From the NCBI GenBank assembly GCA_035524275.1, contig DATKPC010000041.1, positions 62,001 to 126,000 of the forward strand: 64,000 nt of DNA, in the 5' to 3' direction. Position numbers and translations under genes: made by a program. The notes beneath the pieces are model-generated. The model ran no database searches. It had not been told where the DNA came from and saw nothing but the letters and a program-made list of their open reading frames with translations. Origin of the DNA: DATKPC01 sp035524275. Its GTDB lineage: Bacteria; Pseudomonadota; Gammaproteobacteria; Burkholderiales; Burkholderiaceae_F. Shown piece by piece: positions 44,375 through 52,318 of the stretch. Within the stretch, counting starts at the first letter, position 1, and each line of letters begins with the position of its first letter.

Positions 44375-44953
44375 GTGACGATCGATGCGACCGACAGGGC
44401 TCCCGCCGCGACGAGCGGGCGTGACGAGATGCGCCTCGCGCTGCTGGCGCAGCGCGAGGCGATGCCCGATCGTCCGCGCCACGAGCGCGCGCTCGTCGAC
44501 CGCGTCGGACGCTGGCTCAAAGCCGTGCCCATGCGCCGCCTCGCGGCTTACTGGCCGACGCGCGGCGAGGCGGACCTCACGCCGGCGATCGTCGACTGGC
44601 TGCGGCAGGATCCGCAGCGCGTCGTCGCGCTTCCGGTCATCGAGGGCGATCGCCTGGCGTTCGCGCCGTGGATCCCGGGCACGACGCTGAAGATCGGCGC
44701 CTATGGCATCCCGGTGCCGGAGTCGGCGCAGCGCATCGTCCCGCAACTGCTGCTCGTTCCCTGCGTCGGGATCGATCGTCGCCGCTACCGCCTCGGGTAC
44801 GGCGCCGGCTTCTACGACAGGACGCTGCCCGCGCTGGCGCCGCGACCGGTCGCGGTGGGGATCGCGTTCGATTGCGGGCGCGTCGAGACGATCGAGCCGA
44901 TGCCGCACGATTTCCGCCTCGACCTCGCGATCACCGAATCCGGGGTCTGGTAG
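44375..44953 (+). CDS. fau: 5-formyltetrahydrofolate cyclo-ligase
   Basis: Converts 5-formyl-THF to 5,10-methenyl-THF with ATP, recycling this inhibitory folate. The 192-residue protein has the family motifs AYWPTRGEADLTP near residue 58, YGIPVPE near 110, and the nucleotide-binding LVPCVGIDRRRYRLGYGAGFYDRTL near 128-150, in which the RLGYGAGFYDR core is diagnostic. The GTG start gives a 17-residue lead. It is convergent with the LysR gene with only four bases between their stops, so no terminator separates them. Confidence 0.93.
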   Translation: MTIDATDRAPAATSGRDEMRLALLAQREAMPDRPRHERALVDRVGRWLKAVPMRRLAAYWPTRGEADLTPAIVDWLRQDPQRVVALPVIEGDRLAFAPWIPGTTLKIGAYGIPVPESAQRIVPQLLLVPCVGIDRRRYRLGYGAGFYDRTLPALAPRPVAVGIAFDCGRVETIEPMPHDFRLDLAITESGVW

Positions 44954-44957
44954 CGCC

Positions 44958-45950
44958 TCACGCGGTGCCTGCGTGCCGGCCCGGCGCATCGGCGGAGGGC
45001 GCCGACCCGACCTGCCGGAACTGGTCGACCAGCCAGTCGCGGAAAGCGGCGACCTGCGCCGTGGCGCGCGTGCGGCCGTTCTCGACGAGATAGTGGCAAT
45101 ACCCGGTGGCCATCTTCAGCTCCGGGAACGGCGCGACCAGCTCGCCGCTGGCGAGGGAATCCGCCAGGAACGGCGAGCGTCCCAGCACGACGCCCTGGCC
45201 GCGCACGGCGGCCTGGATCGACTGATCGATGTAGCTCACGATCAGCTTGCCGCGCGCCGGTTCGCCGGCGACGTTCGCGTGGGCGAGCCAGCGGGCCCAG
45301 CTGCCGGCCTCGCCCTGCGGCGTGCCGTCCTCCATCTCGACGAGCGGAAGCAGGAGCAGCTCGCTCGGATCCCGAAGCGCCAGCCCGCAGCGCTCGCGCA
45401 GCGCCGGACTGAGCGCTGGCGTAATGCACTCGTGGTGAAGGACGAGCGCGCTCGCCGGGACGTCGTCGGGCCGGCCCCAGCGCAGCGCCAGGTCCACGCC
45501 TTCGACGTCGAGATCGATGCGCCGGTCGCTGGCGTCGATCCGGAACTCCACCGCCGGGTTCGCGCGCTGGAAGCCGACGAGGCGCGGCACGAGCCACAGC
45601 GAAGCAAACGACGCGTAGGTCGTCAGGCTCACGCGCGGCGGCCCGACGACGCCGCGGACATCGTCGACGGCCTGGTCGACCAGCGCCAAGGCCTGCTGCA
45701 CGGCCCGCTGCAGCCGCTCGCCGGCCGGCGTCAACGCGAGCGCACGCGTGCGCCTCACGAACAGCGCCTTTCCGACCTGCCGCTCGAGCGCGGCCGCCTG
45801 CCGGCTCAGCGATGACTGCGTGAGATGGAGCGCCGCCGCGGCGCGCGTGAAGCTCAACAGCCGTGCCGCGGCTTCGAAGCCGCGCAGGCCGTTGAGCTGG
45901 ATCGGCCGTCGCCTCGCGGGCGGCCGCCGCGGCACCGTGCGCGTCGCCAT
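44958..45950 (-). CDS. LysR-family transcriptional regulator (GcvA-like)
   Basis: A 330-residue LysR-type regulator. The N-terminal helix-turn-helix is the segment LNGLRGFEAAARLLSFTRAAAALHLTQSSLSRQ at about residues 18-50, typical of the GcvA branch (LRAFEAAARHLSF). The effector domain begins near 105 with VSLTTYASFASLWLVPRLVGF. An Arg/Pro-rich lead precedes the HTH and an Ala/Gly/Ser-rich tail ends it. The effector and targets are unknown; the nearest candidate by analogy would be glycine or beta-lactamase-type control, but no divergent target gene is next to its start. Confidence 0.88.
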   Translation of the reverse strand: MATRTVPRRPPARRRPIQLNGLRGFEAAARLLSFTRAAAALHLTQSSLSRQAAALERQVGKALFVRRTRALALTPAGERLQRAVQQALALVDQAVDDVRGVVGPPRVSLTTYASFASLWLVPRLVGFQRANPAVEFRIDASDRRIDLDVEGVDLALRWGRPDDVPASALVLHHECITPALSPALRERCGLALRDPSELLLLPLVEMEDGTPQGEAGSWARWLAHANVAGEPARGKLIVSYIDQSIQAAVRGQGVVLGRSPFLADSLASGELVAPFPELKMATGYCHYLVENGRTRATAQVAAFRDWLVDQFRQVGSAPSADAPGRHAGTA

Positions 45951-45976
45951 CGGTCGCGATGGCGGCTAGCCGCCGT

Positions 45977-46822
45977 TCATGCCGGCCCCAGGCCCAGTCG
46001 CTGCCAGATCTGCAGCGTCGGATCGGCTTGGTTCATCGTGTAGAAGTGAAGCCCCGGGGCGCCTTCCGCCAGGAGCCGCGCGCACAACGCCGTCACGACG
46101 TCCAGCCCGAATGCGCGGATCGCGTCGCGATCGTCGCCGAAGCTCTCGAGGCGGCGCCGGATCCAGCGCGGGATCTCCGCGCCGCAGGCATCCGAGAATC
46201 GCGCGAGCTGCACGTGGTTCGTGATCGGCATGATGCCCGGCACGATCGGGATCCCGCAACCCGTCGCGCGGACGTCGTCGACGAAACGCCGGTATGCGTC
46301 GGCGTTGTAGAAGTACTGCGTGATCGCGGAATTCGCGCCGGCGTTCACCTTGTCGACGAACCGGCGCAGGTCCTCGCCCGGCGTACGCGCCTGCGGGTGG
46401 ACCTCCGGGTAGCAGGCCACTTCGATGTGGAACCAGTCGCCCTGGTCCTGCCGGATGAATTCCACGAGCTCGTTGGCGAAGCGGAAATCGCCGGCGCCGC
46501 CGGCGGCCCCCGAAGCCAGGTCGCCGCGCAGCGCGACGATCCGGCGGATACCCGCCTGCCGGTACGTCTCGAGCAGCCCGTGGACATCGGCCCGGCCCAT
46601 GCCGACGCACGAGATGTGCGGCGCCGCGGGCAGCCCGGCGCCGCTGATCTCCAGGACGGCCGCCTGCGTCCCGCCGCGGGTGGAGCCGCCGGCGCCGAAC
46701 GTCACCGAGAAGAAGTCGGGCCGGACCTGCGCGAGGCGCGCGCGCGCCTCGCGCAGCTTCTGCGTGCCTTCCGGAGTCCGGGGCGGGAAGAACTCGAAGC
46801 TGAAGCTGCGCGAGGACGTCAT
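45977..46822 (-). CDS. metF: 5,10-methylenetetrahydrofolate reductase
   Basis: MetF reduces methylene-THF to methyl-THF for methionine synthesis, using FAD. The 281-residue protein has SFEFFPPRT near residue 8 (the catalytic Glu), SVTFGAGGSTR near 38, HISCVG near 68, RIVALRGD near 92 and KVNAGANSAITQYFYN near 155, followed by PGIMPITN near 190. The ATG lies in the last codons of the small membrane-protein gene (ATGA overlap). It is the third gene after ahcY and therefore probably under the same SAH riboswitch-controlled transcript. Confidence 0.96.
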   Translation of the reverse strand: MTSSRSFSFEFFPPRTPEGTQKLREARARLAQVRPDFFSVTFGAGGSTRGGTQAAVLEISGAGLPAAPHISCVGMGRADVHGLLETYRQAGIRRIVALRGDLASGAAGGAGDFRFANELVEFIRQDQGDWFHIEVACYPEVHPQARTPGEDLRRFVDKVNAGANSAITQYFYNADAYRRFVDDVRATGCGIPIVPGIMPITNHVQLARFSDACGAEIPRWIRRRLESFGDDRDAIRAFGLDVVTALCARLLAEGAPGLHFYTMNQADPTLQIWQRLGLGPA

Positions 46823-47166
46823 CGGCCTGCCTCCGGAAGGAGCCGGGAGAGCGCCCACGCGAAGACGCTGTAGAGGATCGCGCCGAGGAGCCCCGGCACG
46901 AAGCCCGCCACGTGGAATCCCGGCAGCAGCGACCCGACGCCCCAGAACAGGAGCCCGTTGATGACGAGCAGGAACAGTCCCAGCGTCACGATCGTGATCG
47001 GCAGCGTGAGGATCACGAGCAGCGGTTTCACGAGCGTGTTGGCGAGGCCGAGGACCAGCGCCGCGACGAGCGCATGCACCGGATCGTGGATCGAGACGCC
47101 CGGCACGACGAGCGTGACGAGCCACAGCGCGACCGCGTTGAGTATCCAGACGAGAAGTATCCGCAC
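46819..47166 (-). CDS. Phage-holin-family small membrane protein (DUF360/YvlD-like)
   Basis: A 115-residue protein with four hydrophobic segments (about residues 3-22, 28-50, 55-78 and 85-108). It carries the ALVLGLANTLVKPLL-LTLPITI-TLGLF-LVINGLLFW pattern of the Pfam holin family 4 group, a name that does not imply phage lysis. In betaproteobacteria such a gene is commonly placed between ahcY and metF. The start is GTG with a strong GGGAGGGAGG upstream. Its role in the methyl cycle, if any, is unknown. Confidence 0.88.
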   Translation of the reverse strand: MRILLVWILNAVALWLVTLVVPGVSIHDPVHALVAALVLGLANTLVKPLLVILTLPITIVTLGLFLLVINGLLFWGVGSLLPGFHVAGFVPGLLGAILYSVFAWALSRLLPEAGR

Positions 47167-47288
47167 GACGTCCTCCCTCCCTGTCGCTTGAGTTCATGCG
47201 CCAGCGGCGATCCGGGCGCTCGACCGCGCAAGCCGCCGTCGAGTCCCTCGTCCCCGGTCCGCCGCCGGCCGTTGCCGCCGCAGCGACG

Positions 47289-48713
47289 TCAATAGCGGTA
47301 ATGGTCCGGCTTGAACGGACCCGCCTTGTCGACGCCGATATAGGCGGCCTGCGCGTCGGTGAGTTCCGTCAGCCGCGCGCTGAGCTTCTTCAGTTGCAGC
47401 CGCGCGACCTTCTCGTCGAGGTGCTTCGGCAGCACGTGCACGCCAAGCGCGTACCGCTCGCCGTGCGTATAGAGCTCGATCTGCGCCAGGACCTGGTTGG
47501 CGAACGACGAGCTCATGACGTAGCTCGGATGCCCGGTCGCGCAGCCGAGGTTCACGAGGCGGCCCTCGGCGAGGAGGATCAGGCGCCGGCCGTCCTCGAA
47601 GACGATGTGGTCGACCTGCGGCTTGATGTTTTCCCAGCGGTACTTGCGCAGGCTCGCGACATCGATCTCGTTGTCGAAATGCCCGATGTTGCAGACGATC
47701 GCGTTGTTCTTCATGCGGCGCATGTGATCGTGCGTGATCACGTGGTAATTGCCCGTCGCCGTCACGAAGATGTCGGCCAGGCCCGCGGCCTCGTCCATCG
47801 TCACGACGCGGTAGCCTTCCATCGCGGCCTGCAGCGCGCAGATCGGATCGATCTCGGTGACCCAGACCTGCGCCGCCAGCGCGCGCAGCGCCTGCGCCGA
47901 GCCCTTGCCGACGTCGCCGTAGCCGCAGACGACGGCGATCTTGCCGGCGACCATCACGTCGGTCGCGCGCTTGATCCCGTCGACCAGCGATTCGCGGCAG
48001 CCGTAGAGGTTGTCGAACTTGCTCTTCGTCACCGAGTCGTTGACGTTGATCGCCGGGAACGCGAGCTTGCCGTCGCGCGCCATCTGGTAGAGGCGCTTGA
48101 CGCCCGTCGTCGTCTCCTCCGTGACGCCCTTCACGCGCGCAAGGCGCGTCGAGTACCAGGCGGGATCCTGCGCCAGCTTCGCGCGTATCGAGGCGAAGAG
48201 GTACTGCTCCTCCTCGCTCGTCGGCTGCGCGAGCACCGCCGGATCCTTCTCGGCGCGGCTTCCGAGGTGCAGCAGCAGCGTCGCGTCGCCGCCGTCGTCC
48301 AGGATCATGTTGCTGCAGCCGCCGTCGGGCCACTCGAAGATGCGGTGCGTGTAGTCCCAGTAGTCGGCGAGCGATTCGCCTTTCACCGCGAAGACCGCGA
48401 CGCCCGTGGCGGCAATCGCTGCCGCCGCATGGTCCTGCGTCGAGAAGATGTTGCACGACGCCCAGCGGACCTCGGCGCCGAGCGCGCGCAGCGTCTCGAT
48501 CAGCACCGCGGTCTGGATCGTCATGTGCAGCGATCCGGTGATCCGCGCGCCGCGCAGCGGCTTCAACGCGGTGAACTCCTCGCGGATCGCCATCAGGCCG
48601 GGCATCTCGGTCTCGGCGATCAGGATCTCCTTGCGACCCCAGTCGGCAAGGGCGATGTCGGCCACGACGTAGTCGGGTCGGGCGGCGGAAACGGACTTGG
48701 GCATGGCGCTCAT
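47289..48713 (-). CDS. ahcY: Adenosylhomocysteinase (S-adenosylhomocysteine hydrolase)
   Basis: AhcY splits SAH into adenosine and homocysteine with tightly bound NAD, relieving inhibition of methyltransferases. The 474-residue length is that of the long bacterial form. Visible are GSLHMTIQTAVLIETL near residue 60, SCNIFSTQDHAAAAI near 85, the NAD-binding VVCGYGDVGKGSAQA near 262, and GHFDNEIDV near 345, with KPDHYRY at the end. A GAAGGAGG ribosome-binding site lies seven bases before the ATG at 48713; a second in-frame ATG is three codons on. An SAH riboswitch lies directly upstream. Confidence 0.97.
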   Translation of the reverse strand: MSAMPKSVSAARPDYVVADIALADWGRKEILIAETEMPGLMAIREEFTALKPLRGARITGSLHMTIQTAVLIETLRALGAEVRWASCNIFSTQDHAAAAIAATGVAVFAVKGESLADYWDYTHRIFEWPDGGCSNMILDDGGDATLLLHLGSRAEKDPAVLAQPTSEEEQYLFASIRAKLAQDPAWYSTRLARVKGVTEETTTGVKRLYQMARDGKLAFPAINVNDSVTKSKFDNLYGCRESLVDGIKRATDVMVAGKIAVVCGYGDVGKGSAQALRALAAQVWVTEIDPICALQAAMEGYRVVTMDEAAGLADIFVTATGNYHVITHDHMRRMKNNAIVCNIGHFDNEIDVASLRKYRWENIKPQVDHIVFEDGRRLILLAEGRLVNLGCATGHPSYVMSSSFANQVLAQIELYTHGERYALGVHVLPKHLDEKVARLQLKKLSARLTELTDAQAAYIGVDKAGPFKPDHYRY

Positions 48714-48740
48714 CTCGCGCCCTCCTTCAAGAAGCAGGTT

Positions 48741-48862
48741 CGCGAGCGCCGTTGAATCCGTACCGGCGCGGTCGATGCCGCGGCGGCCGGTCGCCTCGAG
48801 CCTGGCGGGCCGGCGCGCCTTGCGCGCTTGCCGGGCACCGTCGCAACGCTCCTCGAGGCTGG
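48741..48862 (-). ncRNA. S-adenosylhomocysteine (SAH) riboswitch upstream of ahcY
   Basis: Read on the minus strand, the leader of ahcY contains the three conserved blocks of the SAH riboswitch. These are GAGGAGCGTTGCGACGG near 48855-48839, CCAGGCTCGAGG near 48805-48794, and AACGGCGCTCGCG (48753-48741). Stem P1 is an exact eight-pair helix, GCCTCGAG (48859-48852) with CTCGAGGC (48800-48793). The pseudoknot pairs GAGCG (48851-48847) with CGCTC (48748-48744). In this family SAH binding stabilises the fold and turns expression on. It ends 28 bases before the ahcY start and close to the ribosome-binding site. Confidence 0.9.
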
Positions 48863-48868
48863 GTCGGG

Positions 48869-48897
48869 ATTCTACCGCGTCGCCGCGCGCGAGACAG
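48869..48897 (-). promoter_or_regulatory. Probable sigma-70 promoter of the ahcY operon
   Basis: On the minus strand, CTGTCT (48897-48892) and TAGAAT (48874-48869) are separated by 17 bases. The -10 matches the consensus at five of six positions; the -35 is weak. A transcript starting six to eight bases after the -10 would begin at the first bases of the SAH riboswitch, which supports the assignment. Confidence 0.6.
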
Positions 48898-48900
48898 CGC

Positions 48901-48951
48901 GGAAAAGGCGGGGTTTTGCCCGGCTGCGGCCCGCATCGGCGCCGCAGCCGG
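48901..48951 (-). terminator. Intrinsic terminator-like hairpin after metK
   Basis: On the minus strand an exact 11-pair stem, CCGGCTGCGGC with GCCGCAGCCGG, encloses a ten-base loop (48951-48920). It is followed by GCAAAACCCCGCC and a short T-run (TTTTCC). The structure lies 15 bases after the metK stop and just upstream of the ahcY promoter, so it would separate metK from the riboswitch-controlled operon. The T-run is distant and short, so efficiency is uncertain. Confidence 0.6.
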
Positions 48952-48966
48952 CGCACCGGCTCCGGA

Positions 48967-50130
48967 TCAGAGGCCGGCGGCCGAGCGCAATGCGCCGGCC
49001 TTGTCGGTGCGTTCCCAGGAGAATTCCGGTTCGTCGCGCCCGAAGTGGCCGTAGGCCGCCGTCTTGCCGTAGATCGGACGCAGCAGGTCGAGCATCTGCA
49101 CGATGCCCTTCGGCCGCAGGTCGAAGTGTTCGCGCACGAGCTCGGCGATCCTTTCGTCCGGGAGTCGGCCGGTGCCTTCGGTGTAGACCGTGATGTTGAT
49201 CGGCTTCGAGTAGCCGATCGCGTAGCTCACCTGCACCTGGCACTGGCGGGCGAGCCCGGCCGCGACGACGTTCTTCGCGACGTAGCGTGCCGCGTACGCG
49301 GCGGAGCGGTCGACCTTCGTCGGGTCCTTCCCGGAGAACGCGCCCCCGCCGTGAGGGCAGGCGCCGCCGTACGTGTCGACGATGATCTTGCGGCCGGTCA
49401 GGCCGCAGTCGCCCTGCGGGCCGCCGACGACGAAACGCCCGGTCGGATTCACGAGGTATTTCGTGCCCTGCAGCCATTCCTTCGGCAGCACCGGCTTGAT
49501 GATGTCCTCGATGACCGCCTCGCGCAGCGTCTCGTACGCGACGTCCGGGGCATGCTGCGTCGACAGGACCACGGTGTCGACGGAGTGCGGCTTGCCGTCG
49601 ACGTAGCGCAACGTCACCTGCGACTTGGCGTCCGGCCGCAGCCAGGGAAGGCGGCCGTCGCGGCGCAGGTCGGCCTGGCGTTCGACGAGGCGGTGCGCGT
49701 AGTAGATCGGCGCCGGCATCAGCACCGGCGTCTCGTCGCACGCGTAGCCGAACATCAACCCCTGGTCGCCGGCGCCCTGATCGAGGTCGAGGCCCTTGCC
49801 CTCGTCGACGCCCTGCGCGATGTCGGGGCTCTGCTTGTCGTAGCAGACCATCACCGCGCAGCCCTTGTAGTCGATGCCGAACTCGGTGTTGTCGTAGCCG
49901 ATGCGCTTGATCGTCTCGCGCGCGACCTGGTTGAAGTCGACGATGGCGCGCGTCGTGATCTCGCCGGCGAGGACGACGAGGCCGGTCGTCACGAGGGTCT
50001 CGGCGGCGACGCGCGCGCGCGGATCCTGTTCAAGGATCGCGTCGAGGACCGCGTCCGAGATCTGGTCGGCCACCTTGTCGGGATGGCCTTCGGAAACCGA
50101 TTCGGAGGTGAAGAGGAAATCGCTTGCCAC
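48967..50130 (-). CDS. metK: S-adenosylmethionine synthetase
   Basis: MetK makes SAM from methionine and ATP. The 387-residue protein shows FTSESVSEGHPDK near residue 7, GAGDQGLMFGYA near 118-129 (the hexapeptide-type ATP loop), GGGAFSGKDPTKVDRSAAYAARY near 262-284, and QVSYAIG near 300. The start is GTG, with GGAGA about eight bases upstream. Its unusual leader and a TATAAT element are described separately. It is divergent from the lpxL genes. Downstream lies a terminator-like hairpin, then the ahcY operon. Confidence 0.97.
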   Translation of the reverse strand: MASDFLFTSESVSEGHPDKVADQISDAVLDAILEQDPRARVAAETLVTTGLVVLAGEITTRAIVDFNQVARETIKRIGYDNTEFGIDYKGCAVMVCYDKQSPDIAQGVDEGKGLDLDQGAGDQGLMFGYACDETPVLMPAPIYYAHRLVERQADLRRDGRLPWLRPDAKSQVTLRYVDGKPHSVDTVVLSTQHAPDVAYETLREAVIEDIIKPVLPKEWLQGTKYLVNPTGRFVVGGPQGDCGLTGRKIIVDTYGGACPHGGGAFSGKDPTKVDRSAAYAARYVAKNVVAAGLARQCQVQVSYAIGYSKPINITVYTEGTGRLPDERIAELVREHFDLRPKGIVQMLDLLRPIYGKTAAYGHFGRDEPEFSWERTDKAGALRSAAGL

Positions 50131-50262
50131 GTTGGGTTCTCCACTGGAATTCGCGTCGAACCCACGATGGGCTGGGACGCTTTAGCAGATTTCCCCGGAC
50201 GCCGCGCCCGCGACGCGCCGGAGCCGCCCTGCAAGTTGTTCGTTAACTCGGCGGTTCGACGC
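50131..50262 (-). promoter_or_regulatory. Structured metK leader with mutually exclusive helices (candidate regulatory element)
   Basis: Upstream of the metK GTG, the minus strand holds one short segment, TGGGTTC (50164-50158), with alternative partners. It can pair with GAACCCA (50139-50133), which touches the GGAG ribosome-binding site. Its TGGG can pair with CCCA (50171-50168). Its GGTTC is part of GGTTCGACGC (50162-50153), an exact ten-base complement of GCGTCGAACC at the leader's 5' end (50262-50253). Further hairpins lie between. I do not recognise a known SAM riboswitch class. If transcription starts seven bases after the TATAAT, part of the 5' arm would be lost from the RNA and the repeat could act in DNA instead. 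Confidence 0.45.
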
Positions 50263-50271
50263 ATTATATTC
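50243..50271. promoter_or_regulatory. Overlapping divergent promoter region of metK and the lpxL operon
   Basis: An AT-rich island in a G+C-rich gap. On the minus strand a perfect TATAAT (50268-50263) points toward metK, without a clear -35. On the plus strand TTAACT (50243-50248) and TATATT (50265-50270) are 16 bases apart and point toward the lpxL genes. The two -10 elements overlap, so transcription in the two directions may compete. The plus-strand leader would be about 170 bases and contains a small hairpin GGGGG/CCCCC near 50304-50319. Confidence 0.5.
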
Positions 50272-50448
50272 GGTGCCGCGCGGACCCGATCCGGACCGGA
50301 ACGGGGGTTTCGGCCCCCATTCCGAAGGTCGCCCCGGAGACGAGCCCGTGCGCCGCGGCGCCGCCGCCGAGCGGACCTGCGGCGCCGCGCGAACCACGCT
50401 CCCTCGGACCCGAACCCCAGCCCCGGCCACGTTTCCCTCCGCAGACCG

Positions 50449-51351
50449 ATGGTCATCTTCCTGGCACGCCTTCTCGCCCGCCTTCCGCTGCCGCTGCTGC
50501 ACGCGATCGGTGGCGTCGGCGGCTGGATCGTCTATGGCGCCTCGGCGACCTACCGGCGCCGCCTGCGCGCGAACCTGCAGCAGGCGGGGCTCGATGCGCA
50601 CCCCGTGCGGCATGCCGCGATCGCGGCCGCCGGCCGCCAGGCGCTGGAGATGCCGTGGGTCTGGATGCGTCCTGCAGCCGATATCGCGCGGGTCGCCCGC
50701 ATCGAGGACGTGGCGGGTTTCCGCCGCTTCGTCTCCGCCCCCGGCGCCGTGGTGCTGCTGACGCCGCACCTCGGCTGCTTCGAGATCATCGCGCAGCACT
50801 ACATGCTGCAACCCTGGGCCGCGGCGCGCCCGATGACGGCGCTCTACCGCGTTCCGCGCAAGGCGGCGCTCAGGCCGCTGCTGGAGGGCGCCCGCGGCCG
50901 CAACGGGCTGCAGCTCGCGCCGGCCGACCTGCGCGGCGTGCGGCTGCTGATGCGTGCGTTGAGGCAGGGAGGCGTCGCCGGGATCCTGCCGGACCAGGTC
51001 CCGTCGCAGGGCGACGGCGTCTGGGCGCCGTTCTTCGGCCGCTCGGCCTACACGATGACGCTGCCCGCGCGCCTTGCGCAGGCCAATGGCGCGCGCGTCG
51101 CGCTGATGCACGCCGAGCGGCTGCCACGCGGACGCGGGTTCGTGATCCGCTGGAATCCGATCGCGGAACCGTTCCGAGGCGATGCGGCGGGCGACGCCGC
51201 GCTGCTCAACCGCCATCTCGAGGAACTGATCCGCCGCCTTCCGGCGCAGTACCTCTGGGGGTACAACCGCTACAAGGTGCCGGCGGGCGTCGCCGCGCCG
51301 GCGCCGGGCGAGGGTGCCGCCGCGGGCGGGACCGCCGGGGCCGACGCGTGA
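50449..51351 (+). CDS. Lipid A biosynthesis acyltransferase (LpxL/HtrB family), first copy
   Basis: A 300-residue inner-membrane acyltransferase that adds a secondary acyl chain to lipid A. An N-terminal hydrophobic anchor (about residues 3-28) precedes the catalytic H-x4-E in TPHLGCFE near residue 104. The acceptor-binding segments LYRVPRK, GIRILPDQ-type GILPDQVPSQGDGVWAPFFGR near 175-200 and LARAN-type motifs follow. The C-terminus has QYLWGYNRYK and an Ala/Gly tail. The stop overlaps the GTG of the second acyltransferase. Which acyl position it modifies is not clear. Confidence 0.9.
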   Translation: MVIFLARLLARLPLPLLHAIGGVGGWIVYGASATYRRRLRANLQQAGLDAHPVRHAAIAAAGRQALEMPWVWMRPAADIARVARIEDVAGFRRFVSAPGAVVLLTPHLGCFEIIAQHYMLQPWAAARPMTALYRVPRKAALRPLLEGARGRNGLQLAPADLRGVRLLMRALRQGGVAGILPDQVPSQGDGVWAPFFGRSAYTMTLPARLAQANGARVALMHAERLPRGRGFVIRWNPIAEPFRGDAAGDAALLNRHLEELIRRLPAQYLWGYNRYKVPAGVAAPAPGEGAAAGGTAGADA

Positions 51352-52223
51352 CCGCCTGGCTCGCGCGCCGCTGGATCGCGGTGATCCTCGCGACGCTCGA
51401 CTGGCCGGTGGCGCGTCGCATGCGACTTGCGCGGCGCCTCGGCGACCTGCTGTGGCTCGTCGTCTGGCCGCGTCGACGCGTGACGCTCGCCAATCTGCGC
51501 GCGTGCTTTCCGGAGTGGTCGGCGGTGCGGCGGAGCGAGGTCGGCCGCCAGCTCTTTCGCAACATCGCGCGCGCGGCGCTCGACCACGCGGTGCTGTGGC
51601 GCGGGAACCGCGAGCAGGTGATCGGCCTCGTCCGGGTCGAAGGCCTGGAGCGGCTGCGACCGGAGCCCGGCCAGGCGCTCATCCTGCTCGCGCCCCATTT
51701 CGCCGGCCTCGATGCCGGCGGCATCCGCATCGGGGTCGAGATGCAGGTCGTCTCGATCTACGCGCGGCAGTCGAATCCGGTGTGGGACGAATGGCTCACG
51801 ATGGGCCGTGCACGCTTCAATGCGCCGGTGCTCATCGCCCGCGGCGGCGCCGATCTTCGGCCCGCGCTGCGCGCGATGCGCGACGGCCTGCCGTTCTACT
51901 ACCTGCCCGACATGGATCACGGCCCCGCCAACTCGATCTTCGCGCCGTTCTTCGGCGTCCAGGCCGCGACGATCCCGATGGTGTCCCGCCTCGCGCGCAT
52001 CGCCGGCGCCCGCGTCGTGCTGGCGGTGACCGAAATGACCGACGATGGCTACGTGTTGCACCTGGAGGAACCCTGGGCCGACTTCCCGGGATCGTCGATC
52101 GAACTCGACACGGCGAGGATGAACCGCGAGATCGAGCGCTGGGTGCGGCGCATCCCCGACCAGTACCTGTGGACGCACCGGCGCTTCAAGACCCGGCCCC
52201 CGGGCGAGGCGCCGTTCTATTGA
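51348..52223 (+). CDS. Lipid A biosynthesis acyltransferase (LpxL/HtrB family), second copy
   Basis: A 291-residue paralogue of the preceding protein, with the catalytic H-x4-D in APHFAGLD near residue 116 (Asp rather than Glu), YARQSNPVWDEW near 140, YYLPDMDHGPANSIFAPFFG near 182-201, and the closing QYLWTHRRFKTRP. The GTG start overlaps the first copy's stop (GTGA). Two such enzymes in tandem suggest a hexa-acylated lipid A, each adding a different secondary chain. Sequence divergence between the copies is high, so the duplication is old. Confidence 0.9.
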   Translation: MTAWLARRWIAVILATLDWPVARRMRLARRLGDLLWLVVWPRRRVTLANLRACFPEWSAVRRSEVGRQLFRNIARAALDHAVLWRGNREQVIGLVRVEGLERLRPEPGQALILLAPHFAGLDAGGIRIGVEMQVVSIYARQSNPVWDEWLTMGRARFNAPVLIARGGADLRPALRAMRDGLPFYYLPDMDHGPANSIFAPFFGVQAATIPMVSRLARIAGARVVLAVTEMTDDGYVLHLEEPWADFPGSSIELDTARMNREIERWVRRIPDQYLWTHRRFKTRPPGEAPFY

Positions 52224-52318
52224 GGCGGGCCGGCCGACCGCGGCGCGGCGGCGTGAATTTGCCGCCGCCGGACGCCCCCGCGCTGCGGCGAATGCCGGAG
52301 ACGGCGATAATCGCGCCC

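Noticed and set aside
46819..47166. Prophage holin
   Set aside because: The protein belongs to a holin-named family of small membrane proteins, and the surroundings are ahcY and metF with no phage gene; it is a chromosomal housekeeping neighbour.
50181..50250. SAM-II riboswitch in the metK leader
   Set aside because: A GCTAAA motif and a TTAAC/TTGC loop recall SAM-II, but spacing, stem sequence and distance to the ribosome-binding site do not fit that class.
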